Below, in pieces: positions 6,313 to 14,659 of a DNA stretch of 23,176 nucleotides; within the stretch, counting starts at the first letter, position 1; every line of letters begins with the position of its first letter. The notes under the pieces are model-generated. The model saw only the letters and a list, made by a program, of their open reading frames with translations. It was not told the origin of the DNA and did not search any database. Source of the DNA: Lachnospiraceae bacterium (lineage in GTDB: Bacteria > Bacillota > Clostridia > Lachnospirales > Lachnospiraceae); the NCBI GenBank assembly GCA_009774535.1, contig VSNY01000055.1:1-23176 (forward strand). The letters are read 5' to 3'. A program made the position numbers and the translations under genes.

Positions 6313-7266
6313 ATGACAGAAAAGCAAAAAGTAATCCAGGCACAGCTGACGCTGCGGGCAGTTGTGTGGGATCTTCCGGATCACCTGGATATCGATACAG
6401 GCAGGTTACAACAGGAAATGGAATGTTTTCAAATACGTATGATTTCAGTGGCACAAGCGGAGCATAATAGAAACCAAAAGGATGACTGCAGAAAAAAATA
6501 TCAAAAAATATTAGAATCCCTTGCGGCGGCCGGAATATTGGAACATGAAACGCTGCTGGTGACGCAGGATGCCGCCATGGCAGCGTATGTGTCCGGGGAC
6601 GGGCAGGAAAGAATAGAAAGCGGAATGGCAGTCGTATTTTATGAGAATACAAAAGAGCAGATGGGGGTGCCTGCAGACCTGGTAGTTCTTGGGTTTGAGG
6701 AAATCGGCGTGCAGTTTTTAGACCGGGTGCAGAAGCGGAAAAATCACCTTCCATGGAACATTCTGTATACAGAGCGGACTTGTGTGCGGGAAATTACGGC
6801 AGAAGATCTGGATGAACTTTATGTAATTTATGAAGGAGAGGGCATTACCGATTTTACGGAGCCGTTATTTGAGCGGAAAAAAGAAGAGGAATACACAAGA
6901 AGTTATATTCAGTATATGTATTATTATTATGGATATGGCATGTGGGTGATCCAGGACAGGCAGAGCGGAAAACTGCTCGGGCGGGCAGGTATTGAGCATC
7001 GGCCAACGCAGCAGGGGACAGTTATGGAGCTTGGCTATATAATCCGTGCGGAAGAACAGGGAAAAGGGTACGCAACGGAAGTGTGCCAGGCAATCCTTGC
7101 TTATGCAAAGCAGGAACTGGAAATCAAGGAGCTGCACTGTTTTATTCATCCGAAAAATCAGGCGTCGATTCATCTGGCCGCAAAACTTGGGTTTGTGCGG
7201 TGCGGACATACCGGCGCAGCACAGGACGGACTTTTGGATTTTATAAAATGCATTCATATTTCTTAG
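6313..7266 (+). CDS. Degenerate HAD-like domain fused to a GNAT acetyltransferase
   Basis: This 317-residue protein has two parts. Residues 1-155 follow the outline of a HAD-superfamily fold: AVVWDLPDHLDID at the position of the usual DxDGT strand, LLVTQDAAMAAYV at motif II, and GMAVVFYENTK...ADLVVLGFEEIG at motif IV. The catalytic nucleophile Asp pair and the late acidic pair are not conserved, so it is probably not a phosphatase. Residues about 157-317 form a RimJ/RimL-like GNAT domain with the acetyl-CoA loop EEQGKGYATEVCQAIL and the C-terminal IHPKNQASIHLAAKLGF motif. The substrate is unknown. The start at ATG 6313 has only a weak ribosome binding site. The membrane protein gene begins 58 bp downstream. 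Confidence 0.75.
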   Translation: MTEKQKVIQAQLTLRAVVWDLPDHLDIDTGRLQQEMECFQIRMISVAQAEHNRNQKDDCRKKYQKILESLAAAGILEHETLLVTQDAAMAAYVSGDGQERIESGMAVVFYENTKEQMGVPADLVVLGFEEIGVQFLDRVQKRKNHLPWNILYTERTCVREITAEDLDELYVIYEGEGITDFTEPLFERKKEEEYTRSYIQYMYYYYGYGMWVIQDRQSGKLLGRAGIEHRPTQQGTVMELGYIIRAEEQGKGYATEVCQAILAYAKQELEIKELHCFIHPKNQASIHLAAKLGFVRCGHTGAAQDGLLDFIKCIHIS

Positions 7267-7324
7267 AATCCTTTCATATTATAATGCAGGACAAAGGTAC
7301 TGATCATATGGAGGAGGACAGTTT

Positions 7325-7699
7325 ATGGATCAAATGGAACGCTCAAAAAACAGTGCAATGCCGGTTCTGGTGGATCTGGTGGCAATGTACGTCATTACAG
7401 GGCTGCTGCTCGTAGGTCTGGCGGCGCTGCTGGGGCGGATGGACTTATCAGATGCGGCAGTGAGTATCGGTATTATTGCGACCTATATGATATCCTGCTT
7501 TACAGGCGGGTTTTTGATCGGCAAAAAAAAGAAACGCAAGAAATATTTGTGGGGACTGTGCGTAGGCGCGTTTTATTTTGCAGTGCTGCTGCTTGGGAAT
7601 CTGGTTGTAAACCGGGGACTGGATGGACAGCTGGTGCAGATGCTGACGACGGCCGTGTTGTGTATTTTGTCAGGGATGGCGGGCGGGATGCTTAGCTGA
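7325..7699 (+). CDS. Small four-helix membrane protein, TIGR04086/YrzE-like
   Basis: This 124-residue, strongly hydrophobic protein starts at ATG 7325 behind GGAGGAGG. Four membrane segments can be drawn at about residues 13-35, 45-66, 75-94 and 101-122. A basic loop KKKKRKK sits between the second and third, which places that loop in the cytoplasm. The final segment is Gly-rich (SGMAGGMLS). Size, topology and position next to a SCIFF locus fit the Clostridia family TIGR04086, as I remember it. The function is unknown. It may share a transcript with the upstream acetyltransferase, while scfA downstream appears to have its own promoter. Confidence 0.7.
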   Translation: MDQMERSKNSAMPVLVDLVAMYVITGLLLVGLAALLGRMDLSDAAVSIGIIATYMISCFTGGFLIGKKKKRKKYLWGLCVGAFYFAVLLLGNLVVNRGLDGQLVQMLTTAVLCILSGMAGGMLS

Positions 7700-7743
7700 G
7701 GCACTTTAGCGTCTGAGTAAAATTTACGGATTATAAAAAAACG

Positions 7744-7773
7744 CTTTTCTTATGAGAAAAGATGTGTTATACT
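7744..7773 (+). promoter_or_regulatory. Probable extended -10 promoter of scfA
   Basis: TGTTATACT (7765-7773) is an extended -10 element (TGn-TATACT). The -35 region is weak (TTTTCT near 7745) and lies inside a small hairpin, CTTTTCT-TATG-AGAAAAG (7744-7761). That hairpin could be a regulatory element. The remaining leader of about 85 nt ends at the AAAGGAGAG ribosome binding site. Confidence 0.45.
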
Positions 7774-7861
7774 ACCACCTGGACATGTCCGGGCATTTCA
7801 TTCGGGATTTGCCGGGATACTGCCTGATATTTGGCAAAGGAAAGCGAAAGGAGAGTCTAAC

Positions 7862-8005
7862 ATGAAACACATTAAAACTTTAAATACCAAAAAATTGCAG
7901 AATACAGTAAAAAAAGGCGGCTGCGGCGAATGCCAGACATCTTGCCAGTCTGCATGCAAGACATCCTGCACGGTAGGTAACCAGACCTGCGAACAGAGCA
8001 AGTAG
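7862..8005 (+). CDS. scfA: SCIFF ranthipeptide precursor (six cysteines in forty-five)
   Basis: This 47-residue peptide is the ribosomal precursor of the SCIFF family, nearly universal in Clostridia. It starts MKHIKTLNTKKLQNTVKK (the leader read by the maturase), followed by a Cys-rich core with Cys at positions 21, 24, 28, 32, 36 and 43, the exact count that gives the family its name. The core ends ...TSCTVGNQTCEQSK. In studied homologues the radical SAM partner forms a Cys-Thr thioether, reported as Cys32 to Thr37 as I recall; both residues are present at those positions here. The start has AAAGGAGAG upstream. It is too short for ordinary gene calling thresholds. scfB follows after a 201-nt gap that contains a long perfect hairpin. 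The biological role of mature SCIFF is not established. Confidence 0.97.
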   Translation: MKHIKTLNTKKLQNTVKKGGCGECQTSCQSACKTSCTVGNQTCEQSK

Positions 8006-8021
8006 GATCGGAAGTTGTCAG

Positions 8022-8103
8022 AGAGCGTGTTTAAAAATTTATTTCCGGAAGTGTTTTCAGAGATTTGGAAACGTGGCCGGAAATAAATTTTTAAACACGC
8101 TCT
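8022..8103. repeat. 27-bp perfect inverted repeat between scfA and scfB
   Basis: Arms 8022-8048 and 8077-8103 are exact complements (AGAGCGTGTTTAAAAATTTA... against ...TAAACACGCTCT) around a 28-nt loop that can pair further (GTGTTTTC with GGAAACGT). There is no U-tract after it, so it is not a simple terminator. In an scfA-scfB transcript it would form a stem able to protect the scfA part or reduce read-through to scfB. One arm resembles sequence at 3393-3416, which suggests a dispersed palindromic repeat family. Confidence 0.85.
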
Positions 8104-8206
8104 GAGAACTTGTATGGCTAAGGAGTGTCCGCACCGTTTGCATCGTGTGCGGTCATTTGTGCGTTTGATTTTTCGGGACGCAGAACAAAGGAGGATTGAT
8201 CAAGGG

Positions 8207-9571
8207 TTGAATTATCAGGTCCATCAGTATAAAAACAACGGCTACAATATTGTGTTGGATGTTAACAGCGGCGCGGTTCATGTCGTGGATGATGTAGTTT
8301 ATGATGTGCTTGCGCTGTATGAATCCTGTACAAAAGAAGAGATTACGTCACGGTTAGCGAATCAATATCTGCCTGCGGAAATTAAGGAAGCGTATGAAGA
8401 GCTTACGCAATTAAAAGAAGCGGGTGCATTGTTTACCCGGGATGAGTATCAGGATACCGCTTTTGATTTTAAAAACCGTCCTACGGTCGTCAAAGCGCTT
8501 TGCCTGCATATTGCGCATGACTGTAATCTGGCCTGCCAGTATTGTTTTGCGCAGGAAGGGGAATACCATGGAAGACGTGCGCTGATGAGTTATGAAGTGG
8601 GGAAAGCGGCGCTGGATTTTCTGATTGCCAATTCCGGCAGCCGGAGAAATCTGGAAGTAGATTTTTTTGGCGGGGAGCCGACGCTGAACCTGGAAGTTGT
8701 AAAACAACTGGTGAAATATGGCAGAGAGCAGGAGAAGATCCACAATAAAAATTTCCGGTTTACGTTAACGACAAACGGGGTTTTATTAAACGAAGAGGTA
8801 ATGGAATTTGCCAACCGGGAAATGGCGAACGTGGTGCTGAGCATTGACGGCAGGAAAGAAACAAACGACAGAATGCGTCCGTTTCGCGGCGGTGCCGGAA
8901 GTTATGATCTGATTGTGCCAAAATTCCAGCAGTTTGCAAAAAGCAGGAACCAGCAGCGGTATTACGTCAGAGGCACGTTTACACATCACAACCTGGATTT
9001 TTCCAAGGATGTGCTGCATCTGGCGGATCTTGGGTTTGAGCAGATTTCCGTAGAGCCGGTGGTGGCGCAGGAATCAGACGCATATGCAATCCGGGAAGAA
9101 GATCTGCCGCAGCTGTTTGAGGAATATGATCTGCTGGCAAAGGAAGTGATCCGGCGGGAAAAAGAAGGACAAGGCTTTCATTTCTTCCATTTTATGATCG
9201 ATCTGGAAGGCGGGCCATGCGTGGCAAAGCGGCTGTCCGGCTGTGGTTCCGGAACGGAATATCTGGCTGTGACGCCTTGGGGAGATTTGTATCCGTGCCA
9301 TCAGTTTGTCGGAAATGAGGACTTTTTGATGGGGAACGTCACAGAAGGCGTGACGAATACAAAAATCCGGGATTTATTTAAGAGCTGCAATGTATATGCA
9401 AAAGAAACATGCAGGGATTGCTTTGCAAGATTCTACTGCAGCGGCGGCTGCGCGGCAAACGCCTATCATTTCCATGGCGATATCCATAACGCGTATGAGA
9501 TTGGCTGCGCCTTGCAGAAAAAAAGGGTTGAGTGCGCAATTATGATCCAGGCGGCTCTGGCACAAGATTAA
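8207..9571 (+). CDS. scfB: SCIFF-modifying radical SAM/SPASM maturase
   Basis: This enzyme installs thioether cross-links in ScfA. The frame is open from an ATG at 8114, but that start has no ribosome binding site and lies just after the hairpin. The TTG at 8207, 12 nt after AAAGGAGG, gives 454 residues, the family's usual length, with N-terminus NYQVHQYKNNGYNIVLDV. Residues about 1-90 resemble an RRE peptide-binding domain. The radical SAM cluster motif CNLACQYC (Cys106, 110, 113) follows, then FFGGEPTLN and TTNGVLL. The C-terminal SPASM region has many Cys: GPCVAKRLSGCGSG, DLYPCHQF, ETCRDCFARFYCSGGCAANAY and a final GC, ligands for two auxiliary Fe-S clusters. secDF starts 25 bp after its stop, suggesting co-transcription. 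Confidence 0.95.
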   Translation: MNYQVHQYKNNGYNIVLDVNSGAVHVVDDVVYDVLALYESCTKEEITSRLANQYLPAEIKEAYEELTQLKEAGALFTRDEYQDTAFDFKNRPTVVKALCLHIAHDCNLACQYCFAQEGEYHGRRALMSYEVGKAALDFLIANSGSRRNLEVDFFGGEPTLNLEVVKQLVKYGREQEKIHNKNFRFTLTTNGVLLNEEVMEFANREMANVVLSIDGRKETNDRMRPFRGGAGSYDLIVPKFQQFAKSRNQQRYYVRGTFTHHNLDFSKDVLHLADLGFEQISVEPVVAQESDAYAIREEDLPQLFEEYDLLAKEVIRREKEGQGFHFFHFMIDLEGGPCVAKRLSGCGSGTEYLAVTPWGDLYPCHQFVGNEDFLMGNVTEGVTNTKIRDLFKSCNVYAKETCRDCFARFYCSGGCAANAYHFHGDIHNAYEIGCALQKKRVECAIMIQAALAQD

Positions 9572-9596
9572 CAGGAGTTAAGGAAGGGATAAAAGA

Positions 9597-11777
9597 ATGA
9601 AAAAAGGAAAAGGCATTGCAATACTTTGTATTGTTTTGGCTTGTATACTTGGACTGGGATATTATGCTTCCATCATCTTATCTTCCACGGGACGCGGGGA
9701 GAACCAGAATATTACGTTAGGGCTTGATTTAGCGGGCGGCGTTAGTATTACGTATCAGATCGTGGATAAGAATGCGACGGCAGAGCAGATTTCTGATACC
9801 GTCTACAAGCTGCAGAGGCGTGTAGAGGATTACAGTACGGAAGCAACGGTAACCAAGGAAGGCACTGACAGAATTACGGTTGCGATTCCTGGTGTTACGG
9901 ATGCCAATGAAATACTGGAAGACCTTGGCACACCTGGTTCTTTGGAATTCCAGGACCCGGAAGGCAATGTCGTTCTGACCGGCGATGATGTGGAAAATGC
10001 GACGGCCAGGTACGTCACGCAGAATGGGAAAAATAATGCCATTGTAGAATTAAAATTTAACGATGAGGCAGCGGAGACATTTGCCGAACTGACAGCTGCG
10101 AATATAAATAAAGTGATTCCGATCGTTTATGACGGAGAGATTATTAGCAGTCCGCAGGTTAGAGAAAAAATTTCCGGCGGTACGGCGTCTATTGAAAATA
10201 TGGAGTCCTTTCAGACAGCCGAAACGCTGGCATCCCAGATCCGCATCGGTTCGCTGTCACTGGAACTGGAAGAACTGACGTCCCAGGTGGTCGGCGCGTC
10301 TTTAGGACAGGAAGCGATCTCGACAGCGCTGACAGCAGCGGCGATCGGCCTGGCTTTGATTATTGTGTTTTTAATTGCTTTTTACTGGATTGCGGGTGTG
10401 GCTACTTCGCTTGGACTGCTGATCTATGCGACCGCTGTAGTCGCCGTTGTTTATTTGTTTGAAGTAACTTTGACACTGCCTGGTATTGCAGGTATTATTC
10501 TGGGCATCGGTATGGCTGTAGATGCGAATGTGGTGATCAATGCGCGTATCAAAGAAGAGCTGGCTTTGGGAAAATCTACAGGCGCAGCCATTAAGACCGG
10601 ATATCAGAAAGCGCTGTCCGCGATTATCGACGGAAACGTCACAACGCTGATTGCGGCTGCAGTGCTGGCGGTCAAAGGTTCCGGTACGGTGAAAGGCTTT
10701 GCATATACGCTTGCGATTGGTATTATTTTATCTATGATTACGGCGCTGGTAGTTACACGTTATTCTATGTACGCCATTCATGCGATCGGATTTAAAGATG
10801 TCAAATATTATGGCGCGGCGAAAGAACACAAGGCTGTAGATTTTATATCCAGACGTTATGTATTCTTTATTGTTTCTGTGGTTCTGATTGCGGCAGGATT
10901 TATTGGAGAAGGCGTAAATGCGGCAGGCGGAAAGGGCGCGTTTAATTATAGCCTGGAATTTGTAGGCGGTACTTCTACAACGGTAGACTTAGGAAAAAAT
11001 TACGATCTTTCTGAGATTGATTCTGAAATTGTGCCGTTAATCAACGAGGCCATCGGTACAAGTGAGGTGCAGGTACAAAAAATCGCGGATACGACGCAGG
11101 TGATTTTTAAGACAAGAAATCTGGAACTGTCAGAACGCGAAAAATTTGCAAAAGTATTTGAGGAGCATTATTCTGTAGAAGACAGTGCGATCTCTTACCA
11201 GAATGTCAGCGAGACGATCAGTAAGGAAATGACCTCTGACGCGATCTGGGCGGTTGTAATTGCCGTAATTTTGATGCTGGTCTATATCTGGTTCCGCTTT
11301 GATGATATCCGGTTTGCAACAAGCGCGATAATTGCGCTGCTGCATGATATTTTAGTTGTGCTGACCTGTTATGCATTGGTGCGGATTTCGGTAGGCTCTA
11401 CATTTATTGCGGTTATGCTGACCATTCTTGGGTACTCGATCAATGATACGATTGTTACGTTTGACCGTATCCGTGAAAATTTGCGTTCCAAGGCGAGAGT
11501 GACGGAGTCTGAGCTGAAAGAGATTGCTAACCGCAGTATTACGCAGACGCTGTCCCGTTCGATCAATACATCTGTGACGACGTTCGTTATGGTATTGCTG
11601 CTGTATATCCTGGGTGTGACTTCTATCCGGGAGTTTGCGCTGCCATTGATGGTAGGCGTTATCAGCGGTACGTATTCTTCGATTTGTATTGCGACGGAGT
11701 TATGGTTTGAGATGAAAGTCCGCCAGAAGGCTTCCGGCAAGGCGAAAAAGGGAGCCAAGGCAAAAAATATGGCATAA
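9597..11777 (+). CDS. secDF: Fused protein-export membrane protein SecDF
   Basis: This 726-residue protein drives the late, proton-motive-force-dependent stage of Sec export. It is a fusion of SecD (about 1-405) and SecF (about 410-726). An N-terminal membrane segment (residues 8-28) is followed by LGLDLAGGVSITYQI and a large external domain. Five more segments follow, including GIILGIGMAVDANVVINARI, the SecD TM4 signature. The SecF half has SLEFVGGTSTTVDLG and TILGYSINDTIVTFDRIREN, the equivalent signature. The C-terminus is a basic tail (KAKKGAKAKN). The start has AGGAGTTAAGGAAGGG upstream. It lies directly downstream of scfB, an arrangement common in Clostridia. A terminator follows at 11827. 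Confidence 0.97.
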   Translation: MKKGKGIAILCIVLACILGLGYYASIILSSTGRGENQNITLGLDLAGGVSITYQIVDKNATAEQISDTVYKLQRRVEDYSTEATVTKEGTDRITVAIPGVTDANEILEDLGTPGSLEFQDPEGNVVLTGDDVENATARYVTQNGKNNAIVELKFNDEAAETFAELTAANINKVIPIVYDGEIISSPQVREKISGGTASIENMESFQTAETLASQIRIGSLSLELEELTSQVVGASLGQEAISTALTAAAIGLALIIVFLIAFYWIAGVATSLGLLIYATAVVAVVYLFEVTLTLPGIAGIILGIGMAVDANVVINARIKEELALGKSTGAAIKTGYQKALSAIIDGNVTTLIAAAVLAVKGSGTVKGFAYTLAIGIILSMITALVVTRYSMYAIHAIGFKDVKYYGAAKEHKAVDFISRRYVFFIVSVVLIAAGFIGEGVNAAGGKGAFNYSLEFVGGTSTTVDLGKNYDLSEIDSEIVPLINEAIGTSEVQVQKIADTTQVIFKTRNLELSEREKFAKVFEEHYSVEDSAISYQNVSETISKEMTSDAIWAVVIAVILMLVYIWFRFDDIRFATSAIIALLHDILVVLTCYALVRISVGSTFIAVMLTILGYSINDTIVTFDRIRENLRSKARVTESELKEIANRSITQTLSRSINTSVTTFVMVLLLYILGVTSIREFALPLMVGVISGTYSSICIATELWFEMKVRQKASGKAKKGAKAKNMA

Positions 11778-11826
11778 GCACGCAGCGGATGCTTATGGGG
11801 TTTAAGCAGATACCTTTTGGCTTGTG

Positions 11827-11858
11827 AAAAACTGCCGGATCATTTCCGGCAGTTTTTT
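11827..11858 (+). terminator. Intrinsic terminator after secDF
   Basis: AAAAACTGCCGGA (11827-11839) pairs with TCCGGCAGTTTTT (11845-11857) around a 5-nt loop, and the T-run reaches seven bases. It closes the scf-secDF unit. Confidence 0.92.
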
Positions 11859-11887
11859 TGCTTCAAAAAACTTTTCCCATTTCCCTC

Positions 11888-11917
11888 TTGAAATTATCCC
11901 CCGCCCCATTATATAAT
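11888..11917 (+). promoter_or_regulatory. Promoter of glyA-serS
   Basis: TTGAAA (11888-11893) and TATAAT (11912-11917) are 18 bp apart. The resulting leader is about 85-90 nt and reaches the GAGGAG ribosome binding site of glyA. I see no known riboswitch pattern in it. Confidence 0.65.
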
Positions 11918-12011
11918 TATGCCTGATACAATTGCAAAAATCATACCCTGGACGCCGTCTGCCAGCCAGACCCACCCAGAGGAACTGTTATCAGAGAGGA
12001 GTTTTTTCACT

Positions 12012-13253
12012 ATGTACACATTAGAAGACATTCAGGCAGTAGATACAGAAGTAGCAGCTGCGATCACGGCCGAGCTGGACAGACAGAACAGCCATATTGA
12101 GCTGATTGCGTCTGAGAACTGGGTCAGCCCGGCGGTTATGTCAGCGATGGGCAGCGTCATGACGAACAAGTATGCAGAAGGATATCCTGGACACAGATAT
12201 TACGGCGGCTGCGAATGCGTAGACGTGGTAGAAGATCTGGCGAGGGAACGTGCAAAGCAGCTGTTCGGCTGTGAATATGCAAATGTGCAGCCGCATTCCG
12301 GCGCACAGGCGAATATGGCAGTGCAGTTTGCCCTGCTTCAGCCAGGCGATACGGTTATGGGCATGAACCTGGATCATGGCGGGCATCTGACACACGGCAG
12401 TCCGGTGAACTTTTCCGGCAGTTATTTTCATATTGTACCTTACGGCGTTAACGAGCAGGGATTTATCGATTATGACGAATTGATCGCGACTGCCAAAGAA
12501 TGCAAGCCAAAGATGATTATTGCAGGCGCGTCCGCTTATGCCAGAACGATTGATTTTCAGAAATTCCGGGAAGCGGCGGATGCTGTCGGCGCGTACCTGA
12601 TGGTGGATATGGCGCATATCGCGGGTCTTGTAGCGGCAGGATTGCATCCATCGCCAATGCCTTACGCAGATGTAGTAACGACAACGACGCATAAGACGCT
12701 GCGCGGGCCAAGAGGCGGCATGATTTTATGTAAAGACGCAGAACTGGCAAAGAAGTTTAAATTTAATAAATGTGTATTTCCGGGCATCCAGGGCGGCCCG
12801 CTGATGCATGTAATCGCTGCAAAAGCAGTCTGCTTCAAAGAAGCGCTGGAACCGTCCTTTAAAGTCTATCAGCAAAATATTATAGATAATGCGCAAGCGC
12901 TCTGCAAGGGGCTGTTAGATCGCGGGATCGGCATTGTATCCGGCGGTACGGACAATCATCTGATGCTGATCGATCTGACCGGATTCGGACTGACGGGAAA
13001 AGAAGTAGAAGCAAGGCTGGATCTGGCGCATATTACAGCCAACAAAAATACGATTCCAAACGACCCGCAGAAGCCGACGGTCACAAGCGGTATTCGTCTG
13101 GGAACGCCGGCAGTTACTTCCAGAGGAATGAACACACAGGATATGGATCAGATTGCGGAAGCGATCGCGATGATGATCAAAGAAGGAGAATCGGCAGCTT
13201 CCAGGGCGCTTGCGATTACACAGGAACTGACGGCAAAATACCCTTTAAAATAA
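12012..13253 (+). CDS. glyA: Serine hydroxymethyltransferase
   Basis: This 413-residue PLP enzyme interconverts serine and glycine with transfer of a one-carbon unit to tetrahydrofolate. The frame is open from ATG 11919, but that codon touches the -10 element. ATG 12012, behind GAGGAG, gives the usual length and N-terminus (YTLEDIQAVDTEVAAAI). Conserved blocks include LIASENWVSP, TNKYAEGYPGHRYYGGCE, NVQPHSGAQANMAV, DHGGHLTHGSPVNFSG and the PLP-lysine motif TTTTHKTLRGPRGG (Lys at about residue 229). SGIRLGTPAVTSRGM near the C-terminus is the carboxylate-binding region. serS starts 16 bp downstream, so serine-to-glycine conversion and serine charging of tRNA share one transcript. Confidence 0.97.
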   Translation: MYTLEDIQAVDTEVAAAITAELDRQNSHIELIASENWVSPAVMSAMGSVMTNKYAEGYPGHRYYGGCECVDVVEDLARERAKQLFGCEYANVQPHSGAQANMAVQFALLQPGDTVMGMNLDHGGHLTHGSPVNFSGSYFHIVPYGVNEQGFIDYDELIATAKECKPKMIIAGASAYARTIDFQKFREAADAVGAYLMVDMAHIAGLVAAGLHPSPMPYADVVTTTTHKTLRGPRGGMILCKDAELAKKFKFNKCVFPGIQGGPLMHVIAAKAVCFKEALEPSFKVYQQNIIDNAQALCKGLLDRGIGIVSGGTDNHLMLIDLTGFGLTGKEVEARLDLAHITANKNTIPNDPQKPTVTSGIRLGTPAVTSRGMNTQDMDQIAEAIAMMIKEGESAASRALAITQELTAKYPLK

Positions 13254-13269
13254 GCGGAGGAAAAATTAC

Positions 13270-14559
13270 ATGCTGGATATCAAATTTGTCAGGGAAAACC
13301 CTGAACTTGTAAAGCAGAATATCAAAAATAAATTTCAGGAAAAAAAGCTTCCGCTTGTAGATGAAGTCATCGATCTGGACGCGAAGGCACGTAAGGCGAA
13401 GCAGGAAGCGGATACGCTCCGGGCAAACCGCAATCAGCTGTCCAAACAGATCGGCGGATTGATGAAAGAAGGAAAGAAGGAAGAAGCAGAAGCAGTCAAA
13501 GCGCAGGTAGCGGCAGACGCCAAACGTCTGGAAGAACTGGAAGCACAGGAAAAAGAACTGCAGGAAAAGGTATTGGCGGATATGATGGTGATCCCAAATA
13601 TCATTGATCCTTCCGTACCAATTGGGCCGGATGATACCTGCAACGTAGAAATTGAAAAATACGGAGAACCAGCAGTGCCGGATTATGAAATTCCATATCA
13701 TACAGATATTATGGACCGGTTTGACGGCATCGATCTGGACGCGGCAGGCAAAGTGGCCGGAAACGGATTTTATTATCTGATGGGCGATATCGCAAGACTG
13801 CATTCCGCAGTGATTTCTTATGCGAGAGATTTTATGATCGGCCGCGGGTTTACCTATTGCGTGCCGCCGTTTATGATCCGCAGCAGTGTCGTTACCGGAG
13901 TGATGAGTTTTGAAGAAATGGACGCCATGATGTACAAGATCGAAGGCGAAGACCTGTATCTGATCGGCACGTCCGAGCATTCCATGATCGGCAAATTTAT
14001 CGATACCATCAACGACGAAGAAAACCTGCCTTATACGCTGACCAGTTATTCCCCGTGCTTCCGGAAGGAAAAGGGCGCGCACGGCATTGAAGAACGCGGC
14101 GTATACCGGATTCATCAGTTTGAAAAGCAGGAAATGATCGTTGTATGCAAGCCGGAAGATTCTATGAAATGGTATGACAAACTGTGGCGGAATACGGTCG
14201 ACCTGTTCCGTTCACTGGACATTCCGGTACGCACGCTGGAATGCTGTTCTGGCGACCTGGCGGATTTAAAAGTAAAATCCTGCGACGTGGAAGCCTGGTC
14301 TCCGCGCCAGCAAAAATATTTTGAAGTCGGAAGCTGCTCGAATCTGGGCGACGCACAGGCCAGAAGGCTGAAAATCCGTGTGAAAGATAAAGATAAAAAT
14401 AAATATTTTGCCCACACACTGAATAACACAGTTGCCGCTCCGCCGCGTATGCTGATCGCATTTTTGGAAAATAATCTGCGCGCAGACGGCAGCGTGCATG
14501 TGCCGGAAGCGCTGCAGCCATATATGGGCGGACAGGAAAAACTGATTCCAAAGAAGTAA
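13270..14559 (+). CDS. serS: Seryl-tRNA synthetase, with archaeal-type active-site motifs
   Basis: This 429-residue class II synthetase charges tRNA-Ser. Residues about 30-105 form the long Lys/Glu/Ala-rich coiled-coil arm that grips the tRNA variable arm. The serine-binding loop reads LIGTSEHSMIGKF, motif 2 is CFRKEKGAHGIEERGVYRIH with QFEKQE, and motif 3 is NNTVAAPPRMLIAFLENN, followed by PEALQPYMGG. The TSEH and NNT..PR forms are closer to archaeal/eukaryotic SerRS than to the bacterial TAEV and NG..AxGR versions. The start has GCGGAGG upstream. It is second in an operon with glyA. A tandem repeat and a terminator follow. No other SerRS is visible in this window. Confidence 0.94.
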   Translation: MLDIKFVRENPELVKQNIKNKFQEKKLPLVDEVIDLDAKARKAKQEADTLRANRNQLSKQIGGLMKEGKKEEAEAVKAQVAADAKRLEELEAQEKELQEKVLADMMVIPNIIDPSVPIGPDDTCNVEIEKYGEPAVPDYEIPYHTDIMDRFDGIDLDAAGKVAGNGFYYLMGDIARLHSAVISYARDFMIGRGFTYCVPPFMIRSSVVTGVMSFEEMDAMMYKIEGEDLYLIGTSEHSMIGKFIDTINDEENLPYTLTSYSPCFRKEKGAHGIEERGVYRIHQFEKQEMIVVCKPEDSMKWYDKLWRNTVDLFRSLDIPVRTLECCSGDLADLKVKSCDVEAWSPRQQKYFEVGSCSNLGDAQARRLKIRVKDKDKNKYFAHTLNNTVAAPPRMLIAFLENNLRADGSVHVPEALQPYMGGQEKLIPKK

Positions 14560-14593
14560 CAGGATAGAAAACAGGATAGAAAATAGGATAGAA
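14558..14593 (+). repeat. Three tandem copies of a 12-bp unit
   Basis: AACAGGATAGAA occurs at 14558-14569 and 14570-14581, and AATAGGATAGAA at 14582-14593. The first copy overlaps the serS stop codon. It is a short local duplication ahead of the terminator, with no evident function. Confidence 0.85.
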
Positions 14594-14613
14594 GCAGCGC
14601 CATTGCTGTCTGC

Positions 14614-14651
14614 AAAAAAAGCCTTTCCCGAAAAGGGAACAGGCTTTTTTT
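14614..14651 (+). terminator. Intrinsic terminator after glyA-serS
   Basis: AAAAAAAGCCT (14614-14624) pairs with AGGCTTTTTTT (14641-14651). The inner TTCCC/GGGAA pairs extend the stem, with one bulged C. Confidence 0.9.
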
Positions 14652-14659
14652 GATAAAAG

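Noticed and set aside
6278..6754. 158-codon minus-strand open frame opposite the HAD-GNAT gene
   Set aside because: Pro/Phe-rich shadow translation without ribosome binding site or recognisable domain.
7798..8001. Minus-strand open frame opposite scfA
   Set aside because: It is antisense to the SCIFF peptide, whose sequence and ribosome binding site are unmistakable.
11918..12011. Riboswitch in the glyA leader
   Set aside because: The leader of about 90 nt shows no glycine, THF or SAM aptamer signature and no terminator/anti-terminator pair.
13216..14115. Long minus-strand open frame (299 codons) opposite serS
   Set aside because: It lies wholly antisense to a convincing synthetase, has no ribosome binding site and unusual His/Phe/Cys-rich composition; it mirrors the codon bias of serS.
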